Shown one piece after another: positions 40,091 to 47,589 of a stretch of 50,775 nt of DNA (position 1 is its first letter; the number at the start of each line of letters is the position of its first letter). Source of the DNA: a virus; the IMG/VR virus record IMGVR_UViG_3300015158_000015, positions 1-50,775 of that record. The stretch is one strand, 5' to 3'. The notes beneath the pieces are model-generated. The model made no database searches, was not told the DNA's origin, and worked only from the letters and a program-made list of their open reading frames with translations. Made by a program: the position numbers and the translations under genes.

Positions 40091-40451
40091 TTAAGACCGC
40101 TCGAGCTTGGCGATGGTGGAGCGCGGCGCCCAGAATGTCTGACGCTGTCCGGGCCCCTCGATCAAGCACTGCACGTCGGAGCCGGCGTCGACCACTATTT
40201 TGGCCCGCAAGCACACGATGTCGCCTTCGTGGAACATAAATCCCACCACCTCGTCCGGGTGGCATTCGGCGCGATACACAAGCCAGCCGGTGCCGTCGTG
40301 CTCGGCATAATAGGTGACGGACCATAGGCGCCTGTTGCGCTCGAACGTGCGCGTGGTGATCTGGCCTGGTTCGTAGTGGGGGATCGACGATGGGGGTCAG
40401 GAACTCGTCCGCCGAGATGTCAGCGTCCGCTCCTGTCTGTTTCTGTCCCAC
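40091..40451 (-). pseudogene. Small paralogue B, frameshifted at a C5 tract
   Basis: The downstream frame reads PHYEPGQITTRTFERNRRLW, then WSVTYYAEHDGTGWLVYRAE, FHEGDIVCLRAKIVVDAGSD, VQCLIEGPGQRQTFWAPRST to 40091, but has no start before an upstream TGA. The -1 neighbour frame from GTG 40451 reads ADEFLTPIVDPP and enters it if one base is lost at CCCCC (40378-40382) or at a second CCCCC (40392-40396). So this is a real frameshift, a programmed slip or a sequence error. A GTG at 40279 could still make the last 62 residues. Confidence 0.6.
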
Positions 40452-40520
40452 ATCAATGCTCGCCCCAAAGCGACGGCACTATGGCTGATTTTCCTGGGGA
40501 AATCTAGAGTTGCGTCAACC

Positions 40521-40820
40521 CTATGCGGCGGAACTCTCGCGCATCGCCTCAAGCCGTTCCCTGACCTCACACCGCAGGCCGAAGACATAGAGTTCCATCC
40601 GCGCCCGGAACCTCTCGCCCATGTGCAGTGTGCGCGGCCCGACGCGCCGGCACTCGTCCGGTCCGACCGGTGCCGGGAACGTCACCCAATAGGTGAACAG
40701 CCGCGCCCAGGGCGAAAGCGCAATCGGCCGCGACGTGTAGACCTCCACCGGCCAGCAGTAATGATGGACGTAGTAGGCCGCGACGTTGGGGTCGAGGATG
40801 GGTTCGGAGGGGATCATCAT
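40521..40820 (-). CDS. 99-residue aromatic-rich hypothetical
   Basis: ATG 40820 overlaps the preceding stop by ATGA. Product MMIPSEPILDPNVAAYYVHH, YCWPVEVYTSRPIALSPWAR, then a helical end (RARMELYVFGLRCEVRERLEAM). No family recognised; many Tyr/Trp/Pro. Confidence 0.55.
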   Translation of the reverse strand: MMIPSEPILDPNVAAYYVHHYCWPVEVYTSRPIALSPWARLFTYWVTFPAPVGPDECRRVGPRTLHMGERFRARMELYVFGLRCEVRERLEAMRESSAA

Positions 40821-41149
40821 GCACCGAGCCATCCGATCGGCGGCATGCGCTTTCGCAGCAACAAGACGCGATCGCGGATTTCGTTTAGCTCGTCTTGGGT
40901 GGTGACGGCATCAATCTCCCGCCTGAGCGCGAGCGTATAGGTCTCGATCCAGTCTTGGCCGAAGCCTTGGTCGCACATGAAGCGGCGCGCACTAAACACG
41001 ATGATCTTCCCGAACACGCGCCGATGGTTACGAAACGCGCGGCGCGCTGGCGCCTCTCGCTTGGCCTGCGCAAATAGGTCGCGCGCCGCGCGTTTGCGGG
41101 TGGGGATCATCGCCCACCCGCTCACACCCATCGGCCCGGACGGGAGCAT
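40817..41149 (-). CDS. 110-residue basic hypothetical
   Basis: ATG 41149 overlaps the previous stop (TAATG). Arg/Lys-rich helical N-terminal half (TRKRAARDLFAQAKREAPARRAF), then MCDQGFGQDWIETYTLALRR and DELNEIRDRVLLLRKRMPPI. May contact nucleic acid; no family recognised. Confidence 0.5.
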   Translation of the reverse strand: MLPSGPMGVSGWAMIPTRKRAARDLFAQAKREAPARRAFRNHRRVFGKIIVFSARRFMCDQGFGQDWIETYTLALRREIDAVTTQDELNEIRDRVLLLRKRMPPIGWLGA

Positions 41150-41928
41150 TACACCGCCCGCTCGCGCCGCCGCGCCAAATCTTCCTGCACGCGCCGCACC
41201 GACGTGCCGTGCTCGATTGAGCGCGCGATCCGTGCCGCCGCTTCATCGATCACCTTCGCGGGGTCGCCATGCGCCGCGGTAGGACGTGCACCGATGGGCC
41301 TGCCGAGCTTGGCTGCGATCTCTTCAGCGGTGAGTTTCGGCTCGGGCGGCGGCTGGATCTTCGCGCGCAATATCGCTTCGGTCTCCCGCAGACGCAGGCG
41401 ATACATCGCGGCGCGCAACGCGACGACCTTCGCAAATTCCGGTTCGGTCGGCGGGAAGCTGGGATTGAGCCCGGCCTTGTTGCCGCGCACCAAACCGCAG
41501 GCCTCGACGATCGCCCAATGCGGCTCCTCGCGCACCGTCCAGAGGTAGGATGCCGCGATCATGCCGGCGGCTTCCTCGTCGTGCCGCTGCATCGACGGAT
41601 AGGCGCCCAGCATCCCTTCGATTTCGTCGAGCAGGACATCGCGGCTCGCTACCGGCGCGGGCGCCACCGCTGCGCTCAATGCGGATACGCGGCGTACCAG
41701 CGCTGCATGTTCCTCCGGTTCAAGCGCGCGACGTAATTCCGGGTCACCGCGGTCATCGTCGGTGCGGCCGCGCCAGAACGCCACCAGCCGGTCCGGCAAG
41801 TCGCGATCGACGGCGCGGTCCAAAAGCGGCGGAAGGTCACCCCGTACCGTGATCGGAACGATGGCTTTGCTCGCGGAACCGAGCGACCCGACTACGCGCA
41901 AAACCGCCTGCCCTATGCCCATTTCCAT
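41149..41928 (-). CDS. Replication-cluster helical protein, 259 residues
   Basis: Start at ATG 41928 (GAGAGG upstream) rather than the frame's first ATG at 42027, which would overlap the upstream gene much more. Helical and charged: ALEPEEHAALVRRVSALSAA, EEAAGMIAASYLWTV, FPPTEPEFAKVVALRAAMYR, LRAKIQPPPEPKLTAEEIAA, and ends ARRRERAV. Position just after a DnaT/O-like protein suggests a helicase loader or replication accessory, but no Walker motif is present. Confidence 0.5.
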   Translation of the reverse strand: MEMGIGQAVLRVVGSLGSASKAIVPITVRGDLPPLLDRAVDRDLPDRLVAFWRGRTDDDRGDPELRRALEPEEHAALVRRVSALSAAVAPAPVASRDVLLDEIEGMLGAYPSMQRHDEEAAGMIAASYLWTVREEPHWAIVEACGLVRGNKAGLNPSFPPTEPEFAKVVALRAAMYRLRLRETEAILRAKIQPPPEPKLTAEEIAAKLGRPIGARPTAAHGDPAKVIDEAAARIARSIEHGTSVRRVQEDLARRRERAV

Positions 41929-42892
41929 TGTTTGTTCCTCTCGAAATTGCCGGTTGATCGCTCCAGCGGTCCTGCCGCAAAAATGTTCCTGGGTTGCACC
42001 ACGGCCGGTCATCGGTTTTTGCGACATAGCGATCGAGTCCGGCCATCAATTCAGTAAAACCGACGCGCCCCCGCGCGCCGTCGAACGCCTTCACGGCATC
42101 GCGTTTCCCAACCTTGTGCGGATACCGGGACCAGAACTGATCGAAGGCGCCGCGCGGCCATGCGCTCTCGCGCGTAGCCTCTACTTCCTCATCTTCGGAA
42201 AATAGAGTTGACGAAGGAGTAGAGGCTAAGAGACTAGAGGGAGCCTTTTGTGTACCCTTAAGGGGTCCTAAAATTTCACTGATTTTTCCGATACCTACAG
42301 GATCAATGAAAAACCACTCACCAGATCGTCGACACGATAGAGAGCTATGAACGTGCGCCTCCGATGCGCCCATATTCTCTACTGCCCAGGTAGCGACAAC
42401 CTTTAGATTTTGACCTGGATACTGTACTGAAATCTTTCGGAGGCGCTTCATCGGGTTTATGCTAATCCCGATCTTGTAGGCACCGTCGATGCGTGGGCCA
42501 ACGACGTAAACGAACCCAGGCTTATCGTATCCCGAAGACAGCTTTGGATTTCCGCCTTTGGCGCCAAACTTTCGAGCTTCCGCCATTTTCCGGGCATCAC
42601 GCACCATGCGACGCGAATAAATGCGCTGCTGGCGGTCGCGGGAAAACACGCCGTTTCGGTCTAGCTCGCCTAACAGGGAAGCGATCTCAGATTCGGCCCC
42701 GCCGATGACACGGGCGAGACCGGGTATGTCGAGACCTTTGCCTGCTACCGCGACGTAGCCGATCGGGTCGTGTGATGCCGCAACGCACAGCATACGCATC
42801 CACAAGCCCTGTGCTGCGAATGAGCACAGGCGTAGCGCTGGGTCGGTTTCCCAGTCGCTCCAAAAGAATTTACTCCAGTGCAGGCCGCTCAC
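41837..42892 (-). CDS. Replication protein with inserted GIY-YIG-like (T5orf172) domain
   Basis: 351 residues, GTG start 42892 (AAGAGG upstream). Residues 1-112 resemble the DUF1376-type start of phage replication proteins (HWSKFFWSDWETDPALRLCS). Residues about 127-205 are a T5orf172/MUG113-type GIY-YIG-like domain: GFVYVVG, AYKIGISINPMKRLRKISVQ, EAHVHSSL, GEWFFID, with R150 and E178 as candidate catalytic residues. Residues about 260-320 are an O/DnaT-like end: FDQFWSRYPHKVGKRDAVKA, WCNPGTFLRQDRW. The middle domain looks like an insertion. Probably acts in origin recognition or helicase loading. Confidence 0.7.
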   Translation of the reverse strand: MSGLHWSKFFWSDWETDPALRLCSFAAQGLWMRMLCVAASHDPIGYVAVAGKGLDIPGLARVIGGAESEIASLLGELDRNGVFSRDRQQRIYSRRMVRDARKMAEARKFGAKGGNPKLSSGYDKPGFVYVVGPRIDGAYKIGISINPMKRLRKISVQYPGQNLKVVATWAVENMGASEAHVHSSLSCRRSGEWFFIDPVGIGKISEILGPLKGTQKAPSSLLASTPSSTLFSEDEEVEATRESAWPRGAFDQFWSRYPHKVGKRDAVKAFDGARGRVGFTELMAGLDRYVAKTDDRPWCNPGTFLRQDRWSDQPAISRGTNNGNGHRAGGFARSRVARFREQSHRSDHGTG

Positions 42893-43027
42893 GATTACGC
42901 GCCTCTTGTTCTTTATGGTTTTTCTTGAGCACGCAGGTACCGACGCGGGGACAAATTCAGGTCAGAGAACGCGACACGAAAACTTCACGTGGCAACTATG
43001 CCGCACGCTCCTCGTTGTCCGGCTGGC

Positions 43028-43192
43028 TCATCCCCGCACAGGCTCCGCGGGCTTGCACTCGCACATCCAAGTGACGAGGACGCTGTAGAAATCGTGATGC
43101 GCTGGCGCTGCTACAGCTGCCGGACACCAGCCTAGACGGAGGAAGTCGAGAGCGTGTTCGTGGGCGGCGTAGCGGAAGATGCGGATGGTCAC
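43028..43192 (-). CDS. 54-residue hypothetical, translationally coupled
   Basis: GTG 43192 overlaps the methyltransferase stop (GTGA). Product TIRIFRYAAHEHALDFLRLG, then WCPAAVAAPAHHDFYSVLVT and WMCECKP, a pattern (RLGW then YSVLxxW-C-C) that recurs in small rhizobial phage genes. Two close Cys may bind metal. The 135 bases downstream hold only an 11-codon ATGA-coupled frame and the next ribosome site. Confidence 0.6.
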   Translation of the reverse strand: MTIRIFRYAAHEHALDFLRLGWCPAAVAAPAHHDFYSVLVTWMCECKPAEPVRG

Positions 43193-43962
43193 AGCATGGT
43201 CTCCTGTTTGGCAGGAAGCGGTCTGTCGATGAACATATCCGGCGCGTCTAGCGCGGCCTGTATGCGGCGGCAGGCGATGTCGAAATACTTCGGCTCTATC
43301 TCGATACCGATGAACTTCCGCCCGAGCTTCACGGCCGCAACGCCTGTAGTGCCGGAGCCCATGAAGGGATCGAGGATTAAATCGCCGCGTTCTGTCGAGA
43401 CGTTTAATAGTGGTTGGATCGTCGCGAGTGGTTTTTGCGTCGGATGGTCGACCTTGCCGGGTTGTCCATATCGAAACGAATCCGAGTCGATAACGTTATT
43501 GAACATGCCATCAGCGAAGTGACGGCCGGGCTTATAACCGTAGAGGCACAGTTCGGCGCCGCTCTGCCATCCACTGCGTGGGGGCGCGGGCGCTGGGCAC
43601 AGCTTCCGCCAGATTAGGAAGCGCGTCGAATATCCACCCGCCTCTAGTAGCTCGGTGAGCGGGCCAAATTGCCGATGCCCACACCAGCAATAGACCGACA
43701 ACGGCTCGAGCTCGAGGCCGAGCCGAATTGACTCAACAACCGCGGCCGTCATCGCAGGCCAGTCGGTATCTCCGGCGAAAAACGACAACGAGCGCGTGCC
43801 CTTGTTGCCGATGCGTGTGAACGATCCAGAAGCACCAGCAAGCGAGACTGAATACGGCGGATCAGTCACCACGGCATCGACCTTGCCGAGAGTCGGGAGC
43901 ACTTCGCGACAATCGCCGAGATACAGCGTGACGCCTTCGGCTAGGTGCTCGACCCGGCTCAT
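43189..43962 (-). CDS. DNA methyltransferase (N6-adenine/N4-cytosine)
   Basis: 257 residues from ATG 43962 (ATGA overlap). Catalytic DPPY at residues 34-37 precedes the SAM-binding motif DPFMGSGTTG (198-207), the beta-class order also used by CcrM. Also seen: HPTQKPLATI and GRKFIGIEIEPKYFDIACRRI. It transfers methyl from SAM to an exocyclic amino group in DNA; the target sequence cannot be read from this. No partner nuclease is adjacent, so it is an orphan, useful against host restriction or for altering GcrA/CcrM-type regulation. Confidence 0.85.
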   Translation of the reverse strand: MSRVEHLAEGVTLYLGDCREVLPTLGKVDAVVTDPPYSVSLAGASGSFTRIGNKGTRSLSFFAGDTDWPAMTAAVVESIRLGLELEPLSVYCWCGHRQFGPLTELLEAGGYSTRFLIWRKLCPAPAPPRSGWQSGAELCLYGYKPGRHFADGMFNNVIDSDSFRYGQPGKVDHPTQKPLATIQPLLNVSTERGDLILDPFMGSGTTGVAAVKLGRKFIGIEIEPKYFDIACRRIQAALDAPDMFIDRPLPAKQETML

Positions 43963-44180
43963 TTCGGCCCCGTGATAGGCTTGTCGTAATAATCGAATCC
44001 CATAACGTCTCGCCGACGCTGGTTCATCGCTTCGCGCCGCGCGCCGCGCTTTAGAATGTTGCACGTCACGAAAACTAGCCGCCGATCGAGCTCGCTGTGG
44101 CCTCTGTGTTCTTTCTTCGCGGCCTCGATGCGCTTGCGCAGTGCGAAAGGATCATCGCGGTATTTCGGGAGCGGGGTCAT
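43959..44180 (-). CDS. 73-residue basic hypothetical
   Basis: ATG 44180 overlaps the GcrA-like stop (ATGA). Product MTPLPKYRDDPFALRKRIEA, then LDRRLVFVTCNILKRGARRE and QRRRDVMGFDYYDKPITG. Strongly basic. No family recognised. Sits between GcrA-like and methyltransferase genes with overlaps on both sides. Confidence 0.5.
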   Translation of the reverse strand: MTPLPKYRDDPFALRKRIEAAKKEHRGHSELDRRLVFVTCNILKRGARREAMNQRRRDVMGFDYYDKPITGPK

Positions 44181-44665
44181 GATCGACCCCGCAGCTCGGC
44201 GCGAGTGAGTGCGCGCGGCGAGCGGTAGGCGATGAAACAATGATCGTGGCAGTACGGCACTGTCTCGGCTTTCGGCGCGCCGCAGAAAAACACCCGTGGC
44301 GCCTCGCCCTGCGGCCAGTGGCAGACCAGATCGGTGAGATCGATGATTTCGAAATGACCGAGTTGCGGGCGGGCGCGCAGCGTTGAACGCGCGATAAGCC
44401 GGTCGCGGAATCCGCTGCGCTCTCTGTGGGCTCTGGCGTATCCGGAAAGCTTGGCGCGTGGCCGTTCTGGCCCATTGTCGATGCCAGGCAGCGGCGGCGG
44501 AACGATCATCGGCCGCTCGCAGGCCTCCGGCGCCGACGTGAATTCCATGTCGCGTTCCATCCCCGAGGCGACGGCATCGCGCATCAGATCAGCAAAACGG
44601 GCCGTCGCTTCGGTGAACTGCGCAGCCTCGACTTCCGGCGCGCTGTCGCGTTCTTGTTTCAGCAT
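44177..44665 (-). CDS. GcrA-like zinc-binding regulator
   Basis: 162 residues. The C-terminal part (about 105-150) matches the GcrA family signature: DLTDLVCHWPQGEAPRVFFC, then GAP-x5-PYCHDHCFIAY, with C115, C128, C139, H142 and C143 as zinc ligands. In alphaproteobacteria GcrA binds sigma-70 RNA polymerase and activates promoters carrying methylated GANTC sites. The usual N-terminal HTH (residues 1-45 of GcrA) is not evident; the first 100 residues are unrelated and acidic/Pro-rich. It precedes a DNA methyltransferase in the same overlap chain. Confidence 0.75.
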   Translation of the reverse strand: MLKQERDSAPEVEAAQFTEATARFADLMRDAVASGMERDMEFTSAPEACERPMIVPPPLPGIDNGPERPRAKLSGYARAHRERSGFRDRLIARSTLRARPQLGHFEIIDLTDLVCHWPQGEAPRVFFCGAPKAETVPYCHDHCFIAYRSPRALTRAELRGRS

Positions 44666-44667
44666 GA

Positions 44668-44976
44668 TCAGCCATCCTTGGTGGGTGAGCCGACAACGCC
44701 GAGCTTTTTAATCTCGGCTTCGATAATCCGTTTTGCCGCACTTATGATTAGGCGACCGGTTTCGTCGTCCACGACAATTCCATGATCCGGCTGCACGATT
44801 TCGCCCCCGCATTCCTGCTCAATTTCGCCAACGTCCAGTGAGAGGCCGCAGCGGTTGACCTTGAACGCCTCGTCGAAATCACCCCAATCCTCCAAGGCCC
44901 TACCGAGCCGCGCGGCACGCTGTAGGTTTGCCATTTTCATATTTTCCCGCTCTTCCCGGCTTGCCGCCCGCGTCAT
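44668..44976 (-). CDS. 102-residue hypothetical
   Basis: ATG 44976 overlaps the preceding stop (ATGA). Helical basic start (TRAASREERENMKMANLQRA), then FDEAFKVNRCGLSLDVGEIE and DETGRLIISAAKRIIEAEIK. No family recognised. Confidence 0.5.
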   Translation of the reverse strand: MTRAASREERENMKMANLQRAARLGRALEDWGDFDEAFKVNRCGLSLDVGEIEQECGGEIVQPDHGIVVDDETGRLIISAAKRIIEAEIKKLGVVGSPTKDG

Positions 44977-45125
44977 GACCCGCTCACCAGCAGATAGATC
45001 ACCCACGCCGCGATGCCGCCCATGGCACCGATCGCACAGAGCGCGGCGATGCCGGCGAGGATCAATGCGCCGCGCCAGATCGAGCGCAGCAGGTGCCGGG
45101 GCGAGGATGTGGGGAGAGCGATCAT
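44973..45125 (-). CDS. 50-residue membrane protein
   Basis: Start at ATG 45125 just after the resolvase stop. Short basic N-terminus (PRHLLRSIWRG), then a long hydrophobic stretch (ALILAGIAALCAIGAMGGIA) with a second segment AWVIYLLV. One or two membrane helices. Role unknown. Confidence 0.5.
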   Translation of the reverse strand: MIALPTSSPRHLLRSIWRGALILAGIAALCAIGAMGGIAAWVIYLLVSGS

Positions 45126-45147
45126 GCAGCGGACTCGGAGGCGGCGC

Positions 45148-46089
45148 TCACGGCTGGCTGGTTGAGGACGGCGCGCCCGGCTCACGGCGCATGAACGGCG
45201 GGATTTCAAGATCGTCGGCCCCGCCCGGCGTGTCAGCGACCTGACTGTTGATCGGGTGCTCCGGGCGGGGCCGATCATCGCCGTCTACGCGGTTCGGCGA
45301 TGATCTGAGTTTGTCGGCCTCACCCGGTGGAGTAGCAGTTCGGGTTGCGGATTCCGGATGAGGCCGGTCACCGCCGGGCGAAAGCGTTGGCGGTGAAGGT
45401 GGGTGATCGGTTCCGGCGCGGTCCCAAGCCTGCGTCACCGCAGGCTCACTCTCTCCCGAGGGTAGAGAGCCCAAGAAAGACCGCGCCGAACTGGTTGTTT
45501 CGCTCGACTGCGCCGGCGTCGCCTTCATCGGCGCGGGGCATCTGCCGCCCTCACCGAACAGGTGCAGCGATTCCGTGCGCCGGTTGCCGAACGTAGCGGC
45601 GGCCCAATCCCATGTGGCGAGCGCGTCGGCGCGGTTATCGTCGCGGCTCTCGCGCGGCATGTAGCCGAGCAGGTGGCAGCGCTGCACCACGGCGGCTTTG
45701 GTCGCGGCGCGGTTGCCGTAGTTGGCGCGCCCCACAAAATGCTTGCGCACGGTGGCGTCGGCGATCTCCTCGAATGGGATGGCGAAACGCTCGCAGACAC
45801 CCTCGACGATGCCATGCATCGCGTGGGTTACGCGCACAGTGAAGGCGGCGTTGCCCAAGGTTTTGTATGCCTGGAGCGGCAGCGGTGCCTCCTTCACGAC
45901 CAGCGCGGGCTTGGCACGGCGAAATTCATCGTCGAGCCACGCCATGAGATTCCCGAACGCCACACTGCGGTGCTCGGTCGGCTTCTTGAGAACGACCGTC
46001 CCGCTCGCGGGCAACGCGCCGACTTCGCCAAAGGCGAATCCGGTGTGCACCCCGAGATCGAGCGCGAAGATCGTTCCCTTGAAAGCCAC
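45148..46089 (-). CDS. RuvC-like Holliday junction resolvase with FtsZ-type tail
   Basis: 313 residues from GTG 46089. The RNase H-like fold carries FALDLGVHTGFAFG (D11), LVVKEAP (E67) and RDDNRADALATWDWA (D151, D155), the four-acidic set of RuvC-type resolvases. It should cut four-way junctions formed in recombination or replication before packaging. Residues about 175-290 are a Pro/Ser/Thr-rich unstructured linker ending in DDLEIPPFMRR (292-302), close to the FtsZ C-terminal peptide. The linker-plus-motif build also matches FtsZ. Confidence 0.75.
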   Translation of the reverse strand: MAFKGTIFALDLGVHTGFAFGEVGALPASGTVVLKKPTEHRSVAFGNLMAWLDDEFRRAKPALVVKEAPLPLQAYKTLGNAAFTVRVTHAMHGIVEGVCERFAIPFEEIADATVRKHFVGRANYGNRAATKAAVVQRCHLLGYMPRESRDDNRADALATWDWAAATFGNRRTESLHLFGEGGRCPAPMKATPAQSSETTSSARSFLGSLPSGESEPAVTQAWDRAGTDHPPSPPTLSPGGDRPHPESATRTATPPGEADKLRSSPNRVDGDDRPRPEHPINSQVADTPGGADDLEIPPFMRREPGAPSSTSQP

Positions 46090-46093
46090 GGCG

Positions 46094-46702
46094 TTAGGCC
46101 GCCGCGTGCGTGGACGGCTGGTCGCCGACGGGCGGCGGCAACATGTCCTTGGCGACATCGCCGAGCTTCTTGAAGCCTCCCGCGCGCGTGACGTTGAGCG
46201 CGGTGCGGCCGGCGTTGAAGCCCGCAAGCCAGCGTTGCGCGGGCTTCTCGGAAAGATGCGACGGCGGCTTGGCCGGTTCATCCTGCATCGCGGCCCGTTT
46301 GCCGTCCTCGTAGATCGCATCGTTGCTGGCCTGCTCGCTGAACATGCCAAGCTGCACGCCGACGCCATTCCACTTCGCGATCTCGACCTGCTCAGCCATG
46401 GACGCCTGAAATGCCTGCTGGCCGTCCTCGGTGCGTAGCGCGAGGGTGAGCTCGAGAGCTTTGATCGAACCGCCCTCCTCCTTGATCCGGTCCTTGATCT
46501 TCTTGTGCGCCTTCTTGGCGTCATTCTCGTTGAGGAGCGAGGCCTCGAACTCCTTCACATGGCGGAAGTGGAGCGCCTGGCGCTCATCATCGCGCAGGCC
46601 GAGGCCACCTTTCGGGCGGCGCCCGCCCTTCCCTTTTGTCCCGGACTTCTCTTTGGCGTGGCCATTCTTCGCCTTGCCGTTGCCGTTTGGTTTCTTGCTC
46701 AT
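46094..46702 (-). CDS. Lys/Gly-rich protein with RMF-like C-terminal motif
   Basis: 202 residues. Residues 1-35 are almost all Lys/Gly/Asn/Ser, a disordered cationic tail. The middle is helical (HFRHVKEFEASLLNENDAKK). Residues about 128-165 read NDAIYEDGKRAAMQDE then LSEKPAQRWLAGFNAGRTA, the A-Y-x2-G-x2-A ... Q-x-WL-x-G-x3-G pattern of ribosome-modulation-factor-like modules in phage proteins. Function in this phage unknown; a nucleic-acid or ribosome contact is possible. Confidence 0.6.
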   Translation of the reverse strand: MSKKPNGNGKAKNGHAKEKSGTKGKGGRRPKGGLGLRDDERQALHFRHVKEFEASLLNENDAKKAHKKIKDRIKEEGGSIKALELTLALRTEDGQQAFQASMAEQVEIAKWNGVGVQLGMFSEQASNDAIYEDGKRAAMQDEPAKPPSHLSEKPAQRWLAGFNAGRTALNVTRAGGFKKLGDVAKDMLPPPVGDQPSTHAAA

Positions 46703-46760
46703 GGTTGCCTCTCTGTTGACGTTGCCCGCACGCGGCTACTCGAAACGTTCGATGTCCGCC

Positions 46761-47072
46761 CTACCCCGTCGCCTGAATGCCGGATGGAGCGGCCGGAACC
46801 GGCTGCCCCGCGACAATCGCCGCCATGGATGGCCTGGACAACTCATACCCAAGCTGCTTCCGGTTGATCACCGTGATTCCGTACCGCGCCACCTTCTTGC
46901 GCAGGTAGTGCAGCACGACCTTGACCGGGCGGCCGGTCTGTCCCTGCCGGTGGGGCTGGATCGCGGCGTCGAGCTCGTCGGTCGTGACGTATTTATCGGC
47001 GTGGGCGAGGCGCGACAGCAGCGCAGTCTCCATCGGGGAGAGCTTCCACGCGGCGGGGAATGTGAGGGTCAT
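46761..47072 (-). CDS. Winged-helix (OmpR/CtrA-type) DNA-binding protein
   Basis: 103 residues with no receiver domain. Pattern LSPMETALLSRLAHADKYVT, TDELDAAIQPH, VKVVLHYLRKKVARYGITVI, RKQLGYEL fits the C-terminal winged helix of response regulators (recognition helix VVLHYLRKKV, wing GYEL). A likely transcription regulator of early genes or of host OmpR/CtrA-type promoters. Confidence 0.65.
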   Translation of the reverse strand: MTLTFPAAWKLSPMETALLSRLAHADKYVTTDELDAAIQPHRQGQTGRPVKVVLHYLRKKVARYGITVINRKQLGYELSRPSMAAIVAGQPVPAAPSGIQATG

Positions 47073-47081
47073 GGCGCGTTC

Positions 47082-47483
47082 CTATCGGCGCCGCGCGCCC
47101 CGCAAATGATCGTGCACGGCCTCAATCGACGGCCGGTGGAAATCGGGATCGCTGATCGCGAGGCTGCTTTCGAGTTGCGCGAGCCGCGCCCAAAGCTGTT
47201 GCAGTTCGCAGCGGCGTTCCGCGCGCCGCTTGTGGTCGAGCGCAAGCGCGACGGCGGCGATCTCAGCAACGTCGACGCCGCGCGCCTTGCCGTACCAGAT
47301 GTTGAAAACGCGCCAGTGGCCGAGGCCTGCCGACCTTGCGGCGCGCTCGATCGCGACGGTGATCTTTTCACCGCGCTCGATTGGGCTGGCGAGTTCACGA
47401 AGATCATCCGCTAAGTCCTTGACCGGGTTGCCACCAATAGAAATGGCGGCGTCGCCAACGGAATTGCGTCGAACTGAACGCAT
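47082..47483 (-). CDS. Conserved rhizobial-phage-type hypothetical
   Basis: 133 residues from ATG 47483. Contains PIERGEKITVAIERAARSAG, then LGHWRVFNIWYGKARGVDVA and EIAAVALAL, a pattern I recognise from many alphaproteobacterial phage early genes, and a coiled-coil-like tail (RRCELQQLWARLAQLESS). The first half resembles a DNA-binding helix-turn-helix but I cannot confirm it. Starts ten bases upstream of the winged-helix gene. Confidence 0.6.
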   Translation of the reverse strand: MRSVRRNSVGDAAISIGGNPVKDLADDLRELASPIERGEKITVAIERAARSAGLGHWRVFNIWYGKARGVDVAEIAAVALALDHKRRAERRCELQQLWARLAQLESSLAISDPDFHRPSIEAVHDHLRGARRR

Positions 47484-47589
47484 GGATACGCCCTCACGCA
47501 CCGCACACACGGATCACTGGATCTTGCTCGGCAGCACGCACGCGGTCGGCGAACTAAACGCGGGCCTGCACAAGGCCGCGCGGAAAAAC

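Noticed and set aside
45148-46524. 458-codon version of the resolvase
   Set aside because: The first 145 codons are a shadow of the RMF-like gene; the RuvC fold begins at GTG 46089.
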